From an uncultured Flavobacteriaceae bacterium (GTDB lineage Bacteria > Bacteroidota > Bacteroidia > Flavobacteriales > Flavobacteriaceae): a stretch of DNA of 64,000 nt. Below the pieces are notes generated by a model that saw nothing but the letters and a program-made list of their open reading frames with translations, made no database searches and was not told the origin of the DNA. The position numbers and the translations under genes were made by a program. Every line of letters begins with the position of its first letter. Position 1 is the first letter of the stretch. The stretch is taken from positions 1 to 64,000 of the forward strand of contig CANMLX010000015.1 of assembly GCA_947498845.1 (NCBI GenBank). Reading direction: 5' to 3'. Of this stretch, positions 53,831 to 62,760 are shown one piece after another.

Positions 53831-56230
53831 TTAAGCCATAATATGAAGTTCTGTAAACTCTTTATCAAGAACTAAGCTGTTACCATCTAACTTTAAGTCT
53901 TTAAACTCAATTTCTTCGTTATCTAACTGAATTTTAGAAATTTTAAATGGTAAGCCATGTAAATTTAATTTAAAGGTCTTGTAAGATGTAATGTATTTTC
54001 CAGATTTGTGTTGTTGAACAATCAACTCATTGCTTTTGCCAAGTAGCTTAAAGCTTCTTAAACTGTAGCGTCCTTTAATGTAGTCGTATCCATCTGCAGC
54101 ATCTTCATAAACTTCAGAGCTTTCTTTACCTTTTTTGTAGTACACATCAAGTATTAACTCGTTAATTGTTTTTTCGCCAACATATTGCTGAATAGGATAT
54201 TTAGGGATAATAGCACCTTCTTTAACAAAAATAGGCATGCTGTCTAAATCTGCATCTACCCAAAGTTCTTGCCCTCCTTCAACAATAGTGTCATTCCAGA
54301 AATTGTACCATTTCCCAATAGGGAAATACATACGTCTTCCTTTTTGGTTAGGTCCCGTAATAGGACAGGCTAATATTTTTTCGCCAAAAATAAACTCATC
54401 ATTTCTGTAATGTGTTTGTGAATCTCCTTGATCGTATAAAACCAACGACTTTAAAATAGGCACGCCTTCTTCTACATATCTCCAGAATGCGGTATACAGG
54501 TAAGGCAGTAATTGATAGCGTAACTCGATAAACTTTCTTACCACATCGGTAATGGTATCGCCAAAAGCCCAAGGTTCTTGATCGCCATGATCTCCTGATG
54601 AATGTGTTCTACAAAACGGGTGAAAAATCCCTAATTGAATCCAACGAGCATAGAGTTCTCCATTAGGTTGTTCTGCAAAGCCACCAATATCCGATCCTAT
54701 AAAGGAAAACCCAGACATACACATACGTTGTGCTTGTAAATTGGCGATATTTAAATGGTCCCAAGTTGCGACATTATCTCCAGTCCAACTAGAGGTATAA
54801 CGTTGCGTTCCCGAATATGCTGCTCGCGTAATTACAAATGGTCGTTTTGGATACGAAAACTTTTTTAACCCTTGATAGGTAGCACGTGCCATTTGCATGC
54901 CGTAAATGTTATGTGCTTTTCTGTGGCTACATGGATTACCATCATAATCATGCCTTACATCGTTAGGGAATGTTTTTCCTGGCACTTCCATAACGGCGGG
55001 CTCATTCATATCGTTCCAGACGCCTTTAACTCCAATCTCTTCAACAAGTTCTTGAAATAGATCGGACCACCATTCTCTAACTTCTGGGTTTGTAAAATCT
55101 GGAAAATAACATTCTCCAGGCCATACTTTTCCTTTCATATAAGGGCCATCTGCTCGCTTACAGAAATAATCATTTTCCAAGCCTTCTTTAAATACAGAAT
55201 ATTCTTTATCTATTTTAATACCTGGGTCAATAATAACTATGGTTTTAAACCCATCATCTGCCAACTCTTTAACCATACGTTTAGGATCTGGAAAATGCTC
55301 TTTACTCCACGTAAAACATCTAAAACCTTCCATATAATCGATATCTAAGTAAATGGCATCACAAGGAATTTGTAACTCCCTAAACTTAGCTGTAATTTCT
55401 TTTACGTTAGATTCTGGATAATAACTCCACTTGCACTGGTGGTACCCTAAACTCCATAAGGCTGGCATTTCATGCGGCTTCCCTGTTAAATCTGTGTAGT
55501 TTGCAACGACTTCAGACATTTCTGGGCCATAGATAAAATAATAATTCATCTCGCCACCATGTGCCCAAAAACTGGTTATGTTTCTACGTTCATGGCAAAA
55601 ATCAAAAAATGTTTTGAAGGTATTGTCAAAAAATATACCATAAGATTTTTTATGATGTAGCGCCGTGTAAAACGGAATGGCTTTATAAATAGGATCTGTA
55701 TCTCTTCCGTAGGCATAAGAATCTGTTACCCAATTTTGGAACCGTTTGCCTTTTAAGTTATTATCTACAGGTTTATCACCTAAACCATAATAACTTTCTC
55801 CTGGTTGTGCTGTTTTAGACATTTTTACCACGTCACCTCCATGCTCGTAGCTTTCTTCCCAGTGAAACCCTAATTCGTCTTGACAAATAAGAACGTTGTC
55901 TATAGCATCGTATATCGAAGTGCGTAATCCTGTTTTAGAGATCTTACAAATTAGTTTTGCTGTTGTAATGATATAATTTTCATTATCTTCAGTAACTTCT
56001 AAGTGGTTATAGCCTCTACTTGAATATTTTGTAATAGCGTATGAAAAATCGTTTTCAAATATGCCTGTTGTGGTAAATCTAAAACGAAGGATACTATCTC
56101 TACGAACCGTTACTTGTAAAATAACATTATTGTCTGTAGTAAAAGAAAGTGTGTTGAGGTTTTTCTCGTATGAAATTATTTTAGAAGGGAAAAGATTGCC
56201 TTTGTATTCTAATTCTGTATTTAAAATCAT
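53831..56230 (-). CDS. Glycoside hydrolase family 31 alpha-glucosidase
   Basis: 799 residues, no signal peptide, so probably cytoplasmic or periplasm-excluded. The barrel carries DAIYLDIDYMEGFRCFTW, the nucleophile region GVWNDMNEPAVMEV, and the acid/base region FSFIGSDIGGFAEQP. The N-terminal beta-sandwich and C-terminal domains are of normal size. Last gene of a glg operon, after glgB with a 169-nt gap. It may cut glucose from the ends of alpha-glucans during glycogen use. Specificity for alpha-1,4 or alpha-1,6 is not shown. Confidence 0.92.
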   Translation of the reverse strand: MILNTELEYKGNLFPSKIISYEKNLNTLSFTTDNNVILQVTVRRDSILRFRFTTTGIFENDFSYAITKYSSRGYNHLEVTEDNENYIITTAKLICKISKTGLRTSIYDAIDNVLICQDELGFHWEESYEHGGDVVKMSKTAQPGESYYGLGDKPVDNNLKGKRFQNWVTDSYAYGRDTDPIYKAIPFYTALHHKKSYGIFFDNTFKTFFDFCHERRNITSFWAHGGEMNYYFIYGPEMSEVVANYTDLTGKPHEMPALWSLGYHQCKWSYYPESNVKEITAKFRELQIPCDAIYLDIDYMEGFRCFTWSKEHFPDPKRMVKELADDGFKTIVIIDPGIKIDKEYSVFKEGLENDYFCKRADGPYMKGKVWPGECYFPDFTNPEVREWWSDLFQELVEEIGVKGVWNDMNEPAVMEVPGKTFPNDVRHDYDGNPCSHRKAHNIYGMQMARATYQGLKKFSYPKRPFVITRAAYSGTQRYTSSWTGDNVATWDHLNIANLQAQRMCMSGFSFIGSDIGGFAEQPNGELYARWIQLGIFHPFCRTHSSGDHGDQEPWAFGDTITDVVRKFIELRYQLLPYLYTAFWRYVEEGVPILKSLVLYDQGDSQTHYRNDEFIFGEKILACPITGPNQKGRRMYFPIGKWYNFWNDTIVEGGQELWVDADLDSMPIFVKEGAIIPKYPIQQYVGEKTINELILDVYYKKGKESSEVYEDAADGYDYIKGRYSLRSFKLLGKSNELIVQQHKSGKYITSYKTFKLNLHGLPFKISKIQLDNEEIEFKDLKLDGNSLVLDKEFTELHIMA

Positions 56231-56358
56231 AAATTTTTCAATTTAAATGAATGCCTAATGTACTAAAATTAGCATGCTTTTAGGGTTTAATATTATTAAA
56301 AAAACATCACCTTTTTTTGGTTTAAAACAATTTTAAAACGCTAATTTTATGTAATACT

Positions 56359-56383
56359 AATTTTCTCATATTACGAGAAAATT
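56359..56383. repeat. Perfect hairpin in the gap between glgB and the GH31 gene
   Basis: AATTTTCTC (56359-56367) and GAGAAAATT (56375-56383) form a 9-bp stem with a 7-nt loop. No U run follows on the minus strand, so it may be a regulator site or a 3'-end stabiliser for glgB rather than a terminator. Confidence 0.5.
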
Positions 56384-56399
56384 GGTAGGGGTCAATATG

Positions 56400-58310
56400 T
56401 TATTTTTTCATCTGAAAAATAGTAATGGCTAAAGGTGCCAAAGTAACTTCAGCAGAATAGTCCTTACCATTCCAGGGGTGTTTTTTAATAGTAATTTGTT
56501 TTTTGTTCCCTACACCACTGCCTCCAAATTCTTTAGCATCACTGTTAAAGATTTCTTTTAGTTTCCCTTTAACGGGAATACCAATACGGTACTGTTTTCT
56601 AATACTAGGCGTTAGGTTACATACCACAACAACGTTTTCTTCTGGATTGTATCCTTTTCTTATGTAAGACATCACACAGTTTTCGTGATCATCATAACTT
56701 ATCCATTCAAATCCTTCACCTGTAAAAGGTTTTTCGTAAAGAGCCGGGGTTGTTTTATATAAATTATTAAGGGCTTTATAGTAGTTTTGTGTATTTTTAT
56801 GAGGCTCAAATTCTAACAAATTCCAGTCTAAACTTCCTTGAAAATCCCATTCGTTATACTGTCCAAATTCTCCACCCATAAACAATAATTTGGTACCAGG
56901 GTGCGTAAACATACACCCGTATAATAGGCGCAGGTTGGCAAAGCGTTGCCATTCATCACCTGGCATTCTCCCTAAAATAGAGTTTTTACCATACACCACT
57001 TCGTCATGAGACAGCGGGAGCATAAAATTTTCGGTAAAAGCGTAAGCCAAACTAAAAGTAATGTCGTTTTGGTGGTGTTTTCTATATACAGGGTCTTTGG
57101 CAAAATATTCTAAAGTGTCGTGCATCCAGCCCATCATCCATTTCATGCCAAAGCCTAAACCTCCTAAAAATACAGGTTCTGATACTTTAGGAAACGCTGT
57201 AGATTCTTCAGCTATGGTTTGTACATCTGGAAACGATGCATAGACTTCTTTATTAAGCGCTTTTAAAAAGTCTATGGCAGCAAGGTTTTCGCGCCCGCCA
57301 TAAATATTGGGTTCCCATTCACCATCTTCTCTGGAATAATCTAAAAATAGCATAGAGGCCACAGCATCTACACGTAAGCCATCGGCATGGTACTGGTCCA
57401 ACCAAAATAAGGCATTACTAATTAAAAACGACCGTACTTCGTTACGTTCATAATTAAAAATAAGGCTTTTCCAGTCCTGGTGATAGCCTTTTCTTTTATC
57501 GGGATGTTCATAGAGGTGAGAGCCATCAAAAAAACCAAGTCCGTGAGCATCTTCAGGGAAATGCGATGGCACCCAGTCCAGTATAATTCCAATATTGTTT
57601 TGGTGTAGTTTATCTACTAAATATTTAAATTCTTCGGGATAGCCATAGCGCGATGTTGGCGCAAAATATCCTGTAATTTGGTATCCCCATGAGGGATCGT
57701 AAGGAAATTCCATTATGGGCATTAACTCTACATGAGTAAAATTCATGTCTTTAACGTAGTTCACTAAATCGTCTGCTAATTCATAATACGATAAAAATCT
57801 ATTTTCTTCTACATGTTTTTTCCAAGAGCCCAAATGCACTTCGTAAACCGAATAAGGGGCATCTAAGGCATTATTTTTTTTACGGGTTTTCATCCAGGAA
57901 CTATCCTTCCATTGGTAATTGTCTTCCCAAACTATAGATGCCGTATTTGGTGGGTGTTCGCAACGTCTTGCATAGGGGTCCGATTTCTCTGTTTTTATAC
58001 CATTATGGTGACTTTCAATGTTGTATTTGTATAGGGTGCCTTTTCCTATTGAAGGAATAAACCCTTCCCAAATCCCACTGGAATCCCAACGTACATTTAA
58101 TTGATGTTCGCCTTCGGTCCAATAATTAAAATCCCCAACAACCGATACGTGTTTTGCGCTGGGCGCCCAAACTGCAAAATAAACACCTTCTACACCATCA
58201 ACAGTTACTATGTGAGATCCAAATTTTTTGTAAAGTCGGTAATGTTCACCAGCCTTAAAAAGGTTAATATCAAATTCTGTGAATAAACTAAATGATGTTA
58301 CGTGTGCCAT
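56400..58310 (-). CDS. glgB: 1,4-alpha-glucan branching enzyme
   Basis: Adds alpha-1,6 branches to glycogen. 636 residues. N-terminal carbohydrate-binding module 48 region (about 25-120), then the alpha-amylase barrel: DWVPSHFPEDA, nucleophile in DGLRVDAVASMLF, IAEEST with the acid/base Glu, and LPLSHDEVVYGK. Follows glgC by 3 nt on the minus strand. Length is normal for the short GlgB form without an N1 extension. Confidence 0.95.
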   Translation of the reverse strand: MAHVTSFSLFTEFDINLFKAGEHYRLYKKFGSHIVTVDGVEGVYFAVWAPSAKHVSVVGDFNYWTEGEHQLNVRWDSSGIWEGFIPSIGKGTLYKYNIESHHNGIKTEKSDPYARRCEHPPNTASIVWEDNYQWKDSSWMKTRKKNNALDAPYSVYEVHLGSWKKHVEENRFLSYYELADDLVNYVKDMNFTHVELMPIMEFPYDPSWGYQITGYFAPTSRYGYPEEFKYLVDKLHQNNIGIILDWVPSHFPEDAHGLGFFDGSHLYEHPDKRKGYHQDWKSLIFNYERNEVRSFLISNALFWLDQYHADGLRVDAVASMLFLDYSREDGEWEPNIYGGRENLAAIDFLKALNKEVYASFPDVQTIAEESTAFPKVSEPVFLGGLGFGMKWMMGWMHDTLEYFAKDPVYRKHHQNDITFSLAYAFTENFMLPLSHDEVVYGKNSILGRMPGDEWQRFANLRLLYGCMFTHPGTKLLFMGGEFGQYNEWDFQGSLDWNLLEFEPHKNTQNYYKALNNLYKTTPALYEKPFTGEGFEWISYDDHENCVMSYIRKGYNPEENVVVVCNLTPSIRKQYRIGIPVKGKLKEIFNSDAKEFGGSGVGNKKQITIKKHPWNGKDYSAEVTLAPLAITIFQMKK

Positions 58311-58313
58311 ATA

Positions 58314-59576
58314 TTATAATACAAATCCGTTAGGGATTATCGCTTCTTTTTTAATCACCACAATGCCATCTTTTATAGCATAAAGATCTGTTTCGGTATT
58401 TTCCAGATGAGGACCGCCATTTATTCTAACGTCATTACCAATACAACAGTTTTTATCTAAAATGGCATTTTTAATAAAACAGCGTTCTCCTATGCCCATA
58501 GTGTTAACATTTGGATTATTTACTTCATCTAAACTTTGATAATGATCACAACCCATCATGTAGGTGTTAATTACGGTAGACTCGTCACCTATTCTGGAGC
58601 GAATACCAATTACCGATTTTTCGATTTTGGCAGCACTAATAATACAGCCTTCTGCAATCACCGTTTTGTTAAGTGTGGTGCCAGATACTTTAGTAGTAGG
58701 GAGCATTCGGGCTCTTGTGTAAATACGTCTGGACTTATTATATAAATTAAATTTAGGGATATCGTCGGTAAGACCAATATTGGCTTCAAAAAACGAATCT
58801 ATATTTCCTATGTCGGTCCAATAGCCTTCATATTGATAGCTAAGTGTTTTGTGCTTATCAATGCTTTGCGGAATAATTTCTTTACCAAAATCTATGGTGT
58901 CTGGGTTACTCATTAATTCCACTAAAAGCTCACGATTAAAGACGTAAATCCCCATGGACGCGAGATAATTTCTACCTTCGGCTTTCATGTCTTCACTAAC
59001 ATCTGATGTCCAATCGGGCAACAAACCAGCATCTGGTTTTTCTATAAACGAGGTTATTACGTTTTTCTCATCTGCTTTTAATATTCCAAACGATGTGGCG
59101 TCTTTGGCGTTTACAGGAATGGTCGCAATAGAAATTTTAGCTTTACTTTTAATATGTGCTTTTATCATAGCATCGTAATCCATCTGGTATAATTGGTCTC
59201 CCGAAAGGATAAGTGCATATTTAAAATCATGCCTTAAAAAATGATGCATACTTTGTCTTACGGCATCGGCAGTGCCTTGAAACCAAGTTTTGTTTTCCGG
59301 GGTTTGTTCTGCAGCGAGTACATCTACAAAAGCCGAACTAAAAAAACTAAAGTGATAGGTATTTTTAATATGTCTGTTTAACGACGCCGAGTTAAATTGC
59401 GTTAACACGAAAATGCGCTTAATATCAGAATTAATACAGTTTGAGATAGGAATATCCACTAAGCGGTACTTTCCAGCAATAGGAACAGCTGGTTTAGAAC
59501 GCTCTTGCGTTAATGGATGTAATCTGGAGCCTTGTCCTCCTCCTAAAACGATGCCTAAAACTTGGTTGTTTATCAT
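58314..59576 (-). CDS. glgC: Glucose-1-phosphate adenylyltransferase
   Basis: Makes ADP-glucose for glycogen synthase. 420 residues: GGGQGSRLHPLTQERSKPAVPIAGKYRLVDIPISNCINS at the N-terminus (pyrophosphorylase signature and Lys), GTADAVRQSM, LSGDQLYQMDY metal site, SFIEKPDAG, and a C-terminal left-handed beta-helix (about 300-420). Lies 3 nt from each neighbour, so glgA-C-B are one operon. Confidence 0.95.
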   Translation of the reverse strand: MINNQVLGIVLGGGQGSRLHPLTQERSKPAVPIAGKYRLVDIPISNCINSDIKRIFVLTQFNSASLNRHIKNTYHFSFFSSAFVDVLAAEQTPENKTWFQGTADAVRQSMHHFLRHDFKYALILSGDQLYQMDYDAMIKAHIKSKAKISIATIPVNAKDATSFGILKADEKNVITSFIEKPDAGLLPDWTSDVSEDMKAEGRNYLASMGIYVFNRELLVELMSNPDTIDFGKEIIPQSIDKHKTLSYQYEGYWTDIGNIDSFFEANIGLTDDIPKFNLYNKSRRIYTRARMLPTTKVSGTTLNKTVIAEGCIISAAKIEKSVIGIRSRIGDESTVINTYMMGCDHYQSLDEVNNPNVNTMGIGERCFIKNAILDKNCCIGNDVRINGGPHLENTETDLYAIKDGIVVIKKEAIIPNGFVL

Positions 59577-59579
59577 AGT

Positions 59580-60986
59580 TTAGTTTATAGATTGGTAAAG
59601 ATTAATATATTGTTTAGCTGAAACGTCCCACGAATGGTCAATTTTCATAATGTGTTTTCTTATCTGTTTAAATTTAGTTTGGTCTTTGTAAAGTGTCATG
59701 GCGCGGTCTACAGCACCTACAATGTCGGATACTGAAGCCTCATTATGGCAAAGACCGAAGCCATTGTCTTCTGAGATATCTGTTATAGTATCTTTTAAAC
59801 CGCCAATACGTCTCACTATAGGAATAGTGCCATAACGTAGGCAATACATTTGGTTAAGTCCGCAGGGTTCTACGCGTGAGGGCATGAGTAAAAAATCGGC
59901 GCCTGCGTATACCACGTGCGACAATTTTTCGTCATAACCAATAAAGGCGTTATAACTGCCTTTATACTCACTTTTAAGCGCTTCGAACTGTGCTTCTTGT
60001 TCTTTATTTCCAGAACCTAATAGCAGAATGGAAGCCTCGTTCTTTTCTAGTACTTGCCTAAACGCATCGGGGAATAAATCCGATCCTTTTTCGTACACTA
60101 GGCGTCCAATAAACCCAAACAGTGGTTTATTAATATCCAGATTAAAGCGTTCACACAAATAGTTTTTATTGGTTAGCCTGCCTGATGCTACATTTCGTAA
60201 ATCGTAATTGGCTTTAATAAAAGGGTCTGTTTTAGGATTCCATACCTTCCAATCTATACCGTTTAAAATACCCACACATTTATCACTTTCGGCAGATAAT
60301 AAGCTTTCTAAACCTTTTGCAGACGTTTTTAATTCTTCCATATAGCTGGGTGATACGGTAGTAACTCTCCAGGCACATTTTATGGCAGACGCCAAAGGGT
60401 TGATGTCACCTCCCCAGTCTAAGAGACCAACATGATCAAAATTAAAAGCAGGAATTAAACCTACTTTATCATGAGGAAACCAGCCTTGGTATTGCGCATT
60501 GTGTATGGTTAAAATGGTAGGGGTGTGTTTAAACACCGTGTAATCATAACATTCTTGAGTCATAAACGGAATCAATCCCGTATGGTGATCATGACAATGT
60601 AAAATATCTGGAGTTTTATCTAAAGTTAACAACCAGTTTAAGGTGGCGATTTGGAAGGCTAAAAAGCGTTCGGTATCGTTAGCAGAATACACATAGTCTT
60701 TGAACAGTAAATCGGGCACGTTAACAAAGAAAATATCAAAACCCAAGGTATTCTCGTTAAGTGTTAAAATACTAAAATTATAAGTGGTGTCGCCCAACTG
60801 TAATTGCGACTCATAAATTGCAGTAAAAGTATTGCTTTGGGTAAAGGCCTTATCATAGTAAGGCATAATTACTTTAGAGCTTATTTGTGATGCCGTTTGG
60901 TATTTGGGTAAGGCTCCTACAACATCCGCTAAACCGCCAACTTTAGCAATAGGATAGCATTCTGCACTTATATGTACTATGTCCAT
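59580..60986 (-). CDS. glgA: Glycogen synthase
   Basis: ADP-glucose-dependent GT5 enzyme of 468 residues. The N-terminal CYPIAKVGGLADVVGALP contains the KxGGL motif, HDHHTG the sugar site, GFIGRLVYEKGSDL the GT-B C-terminal start, and MPSRVEPCGLNQMYCLRYGT the EPCG donor motif. First gene of the glg operon; the promoter should lie upstream of 60987, where only an A-rich stretch is seen. The family's usual length is 470-480. Confidence 0.95.
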   Translation of the reverse strand: MDIVHISAECYPIAKVGGLADVVGALPKYQTASQISSKVIMPYYDKAFTQSNTFTAIYESQLQLGDTTYNFSILTLNENTLGFDIFFVNVPDLLFKDYVYSANDTERFLAFQIATLNWLLTLDKTPDILHCHDHHTGLIPFMTQECYDYTVFKHTPTILTIHNAQYQGWFPHDKVGLIPAFNFDHVGLLDWGGDINPLASAIKCAWRVTTVSPSYMEELKTSAKGLESLLSAESDKCVGILNGIDWKVWNPKTDPFIKANYDLRNVASGRLTNKNYLCERFNLDINKPLFGFIGRLVYEKGSDLFPDAFRQVLEKNEASILLLGSGNKEQEAQFEALKSEYKGSYNAFIGYDEKLSHVVYAGADFLLMPSRVEPCGLNQMYCLRYGTIPIVRRIGGLKDTITDISEDNGFGLCHNEASVSDIVGAVDRAMTLYKDQTKFKQIRKHIMKIDHSWDVSAKQYINLYQSIN

Positions 60987-61221
60987 TAATCATGAATTTA
61001 CTTACGTTTTAAACTTACGAAATTCTTGGCAAGAATGACACCGAAATTTAACTTTTTACTAAAAAAACACCTATGCGATTGATAAATAATTAATAAACAA
61101 AAAATTAGCGGTTTTGCTTAGAATTCTGTAAGGAGGTGATTGTATTGGTTATGTTCATTTTCTTTTTTCTGAAAATGGTTGTTTATGATGCTATTACTAG
61201 GAATTTGCATATTATAGCTAT

Positions 61222-61257
61222 TAATGTAACAGCTCGCAAAGGCGCTAAGGCGCAAAG
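61222..61257 (+). repeat. GCTCGCAAAGGCGCTAAGGCGCAAAG repeat, copy A
   Basis: Shares TAATGTAA-AGCTCGCAAAGGCGCTAAG-GCGCAAAG (in short pieces) with copies B and C at 62106-62173 and 62345-62412. Within one of many dispersed copies of a sequence common in Bacteroidota genomes, to my memory. Confidence 0.6.
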
Positions 61258-61330
61258 TGTTTTGATAGTTTCACACACAATCAAGGTTTTGACACTCTAT
61301 GGTTTTATGACTTTGCGATATAAGACATCA

Positions 61331-61424
61331 CTTTTTAGTCTCTCAAAAAGATCTATCCGAAGTTTCGGGAGAGAAGTTGGAGCTTGTCATGCTGATGGAG
61401 GTACGACTGAAGCATCTCATATTC
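61331..61424 (+). repeat. 94-bp direct repeat, copy 1
   Basis: Matches 62488-62581 at about 89 of 94 positions. It begins CTTTTTAGTCTCTC and ends GAAGCATCTCATATTC, with TTGTCATGCTGA inside. Dispersed intergenic repeat, no coding sense. Confidence 0.65.
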
Positions 61425-61676
61425 AATAAGGCAAGTGTCTGTTTAAAGTAGCTCTCTCTAGGGTGCACCCACATCTTTTTAAATGAATTAATGTGCCAAA
61501 TTCGGTTTCTTACTACAAGAGCATAAGGTGTGATTTGAAGATGCCTAAATTAAAAATTTTATAAGACATTACTATTGCTAACAATCAAGAGAAGGCAGCA
61601 TTTGTATTGACTAGACTATCTTTCTAGCTATTGGTGTTTGGTTCAATAATTTATTAGAGTTTTACACCTCCCTTAA

Positions 61677-61696
61677 TCCCTCCTTGATAGGAGGGA
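61677..61696. repeat. Small perfect hairpin CCCTCC / GGAGGG
   Basis: TCCCTCC (61677-61683) and GGAGGGA (61690-61696) form a 7-bp stem around a 6-nt loop. GC-rich in an AT-rich stretch, and part of a sequence type seen widely in Bacteroidota intergenic DNA, to my memory. Confidence 0.5.
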
Positions 61697-62105
61697 AACT
61701 CAAACTCAAAAGTCTTTCCGCTAAAAAGAACTCCTGAGTTTGTATATTTTTCAGTAGCAAATTGTAAAATAAATATAGTACATCGTCGAGCATTTACCAT
61801 TAGGCAGTCCTAGACCCATCGTAAGGATAGAGAACAAAACAACGAAAACCAGGAGCATAGATTGAGCTGTAGCAGAGGGGGCGACGCGTTGTTTTGGTAT
61901 TGGTTTGTTTCTAGCGTAGTGCGAAACGAAATCTCTATCGATGGGGCGTCTTTTCTTTTGTTACTTTTCTTTGGACGAGACAAATGCATAGCATTCATGA
62001 ATACCACTTTAATAAAATAGAGTCAATGAATAAAGAAAAGTTAATTAAAATTGAATTAATTTTTTTTTACATCCTTTGTGCTAAGGAACAAGGTGGAATC
62101 TTGCT

Positions 62106-62173
62106 CTAATAAGATATCTTGTTGCTCATATTTCGCTCAATGTAATTGCTCGCAAAGGCGCTAAGACGCAACG
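62106..62173 (+). repeat. 68-bp repeat with GCTCGCAAAGGCGCTAAG unit, copy B
   Basis: Starts CTAATAAGATATCTTG and ends AAGACGCAACG. It matches copy C (62345-62412) along its full 68 bases with about nine differences. Confidence 0.65.
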
Positions 62174-62344
62174 TGTTTTTTTGCTTTATATCAAATCAAA
62201 AAGACGTATGTCATGCAGAGCATAGCGAAGCATCTCAATAAATAGCGATCAAAAATGGGATGCTTCAGTTGTACCTCATTTCGGCAAGCTCAATACATCG
62301 CATTTCGACAAGCTCAATGTAACACCTTCTGGATGACAAACATC

Positions 62345-62412
62345 CTAATGAGATATCTTGTCGCTTATATTTCGCTTAATGTAACTGCTCGCAAAGGCGC
62401 CAAGACGCAAAG
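62345..62412 (+). repeat. 68-bp repeat with GCTCGCAAAGGCGCCAAG unit, copy C
   Basis: Full-length match to copy B. A reverse-complement copy of its GCAAAGGCGC core begins 40 nt downstream (62452-62476), which allows a cruciform or hairpin. Confidence 0.65.
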
Positions 62413-62451
62413 CAACTCAACAGTTCCCATAAAATAGATACTAACGCAACA

Positions 62452-62476
62452 CTTTGCGACTTAGCGCCTTTGTGAG
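62452..62476 (-). repeat. Inverted copy of the CGCAAAGGCGCTAAG repeat, copy D
   Basis: Reads CTCACAAAGGCGCTAAG-TCGCAAAG on the minus strand. Lies opposite to copy C and can pair with it. Confidence 0.6.
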
Positions 62477-62487
62477 ACAATATACTG

Positions 62488-62581
62488 CTTTTTAGTCTCT
62501 CAAAAAGATCTATCCGAAGTTTCGGGAGAGAAGTTGAATCTTGTCATGCTGAAGAGGGTACGACTGAAGCATCTCATATTC
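62488..62581 (+). repeat. 94-bp direct repeat, copy 2
   Basis: Second copy of the element at 61331-61424, 1157 bp away, with about five differences. Starts in the gap upstream of the TPR gene. Confidence 0.65.
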
Positions 62582-62735
62582 GGATTTATTATTGGAGATC
62601 CTTCGAATTTCCTGATTCTTAAAGTACAGCGATCCTGTTTCCATTTCATTGCTAGACCCAATGTTTCAACATAGAAGTTTCACTACCAAAGTTTACCGTT
62701 GGTCTAGTAAATCTATAGACTCTATTTTCTTATAG

Positions 62736-62743
62736 TATATTTG
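62736..62743 (+). promoter_or_regulatory. Putative -7 box of the TPR gene
   Basis: TATATTTG fits TAnnTTTG and lies 17 nt before the ATG at 62761. No well-spaced -33 TTTG is clear. Confidence 0.4.
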
Positions 62744-62760
62744 TTTTTAGATTCTTTTTT

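Larger units (their letters stand above)
60987..62760. other. Gene-free stretch rich in dispersed repeats
   Basis: No convincing gene. Several predicted frames are products of the repeats. The stretch holds three copies of a GCTCGCAAAGGCGCTAAG-type unit (61222-61257, 62106-62173, 62345-62412), an inverted copy (62452-62476), a 94-bp direct repeat pair (61331-61424 and 62488-62581), and a small hairpin CCCTCC-TTGATA-GGAGGG (61677-61696). Positions 61800-62040 hold a further AT-balanced block with no identified function. Confidence 0.6.

Noticed and set aside
61136..61429. 97-codon plus-strand frame with a strong AGGAGG-like site in front
   Set aside because: Most of it is made of the repeats at 61222-61257 and 61331-61424, so the frame comes from repeat sequence and not from a gene.
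61810..62007. 65-codon minus-strand frame
   Set aside because: The composition resembles frames that appear inside Bacteroidota intergenic repeats. No start context or homologue is recalled.
62255..62437. 60-codon plus-strand frame
   Set aside because: It overlaps repeat copy C and its repeat-derived flanks and has no protein-like pattern.
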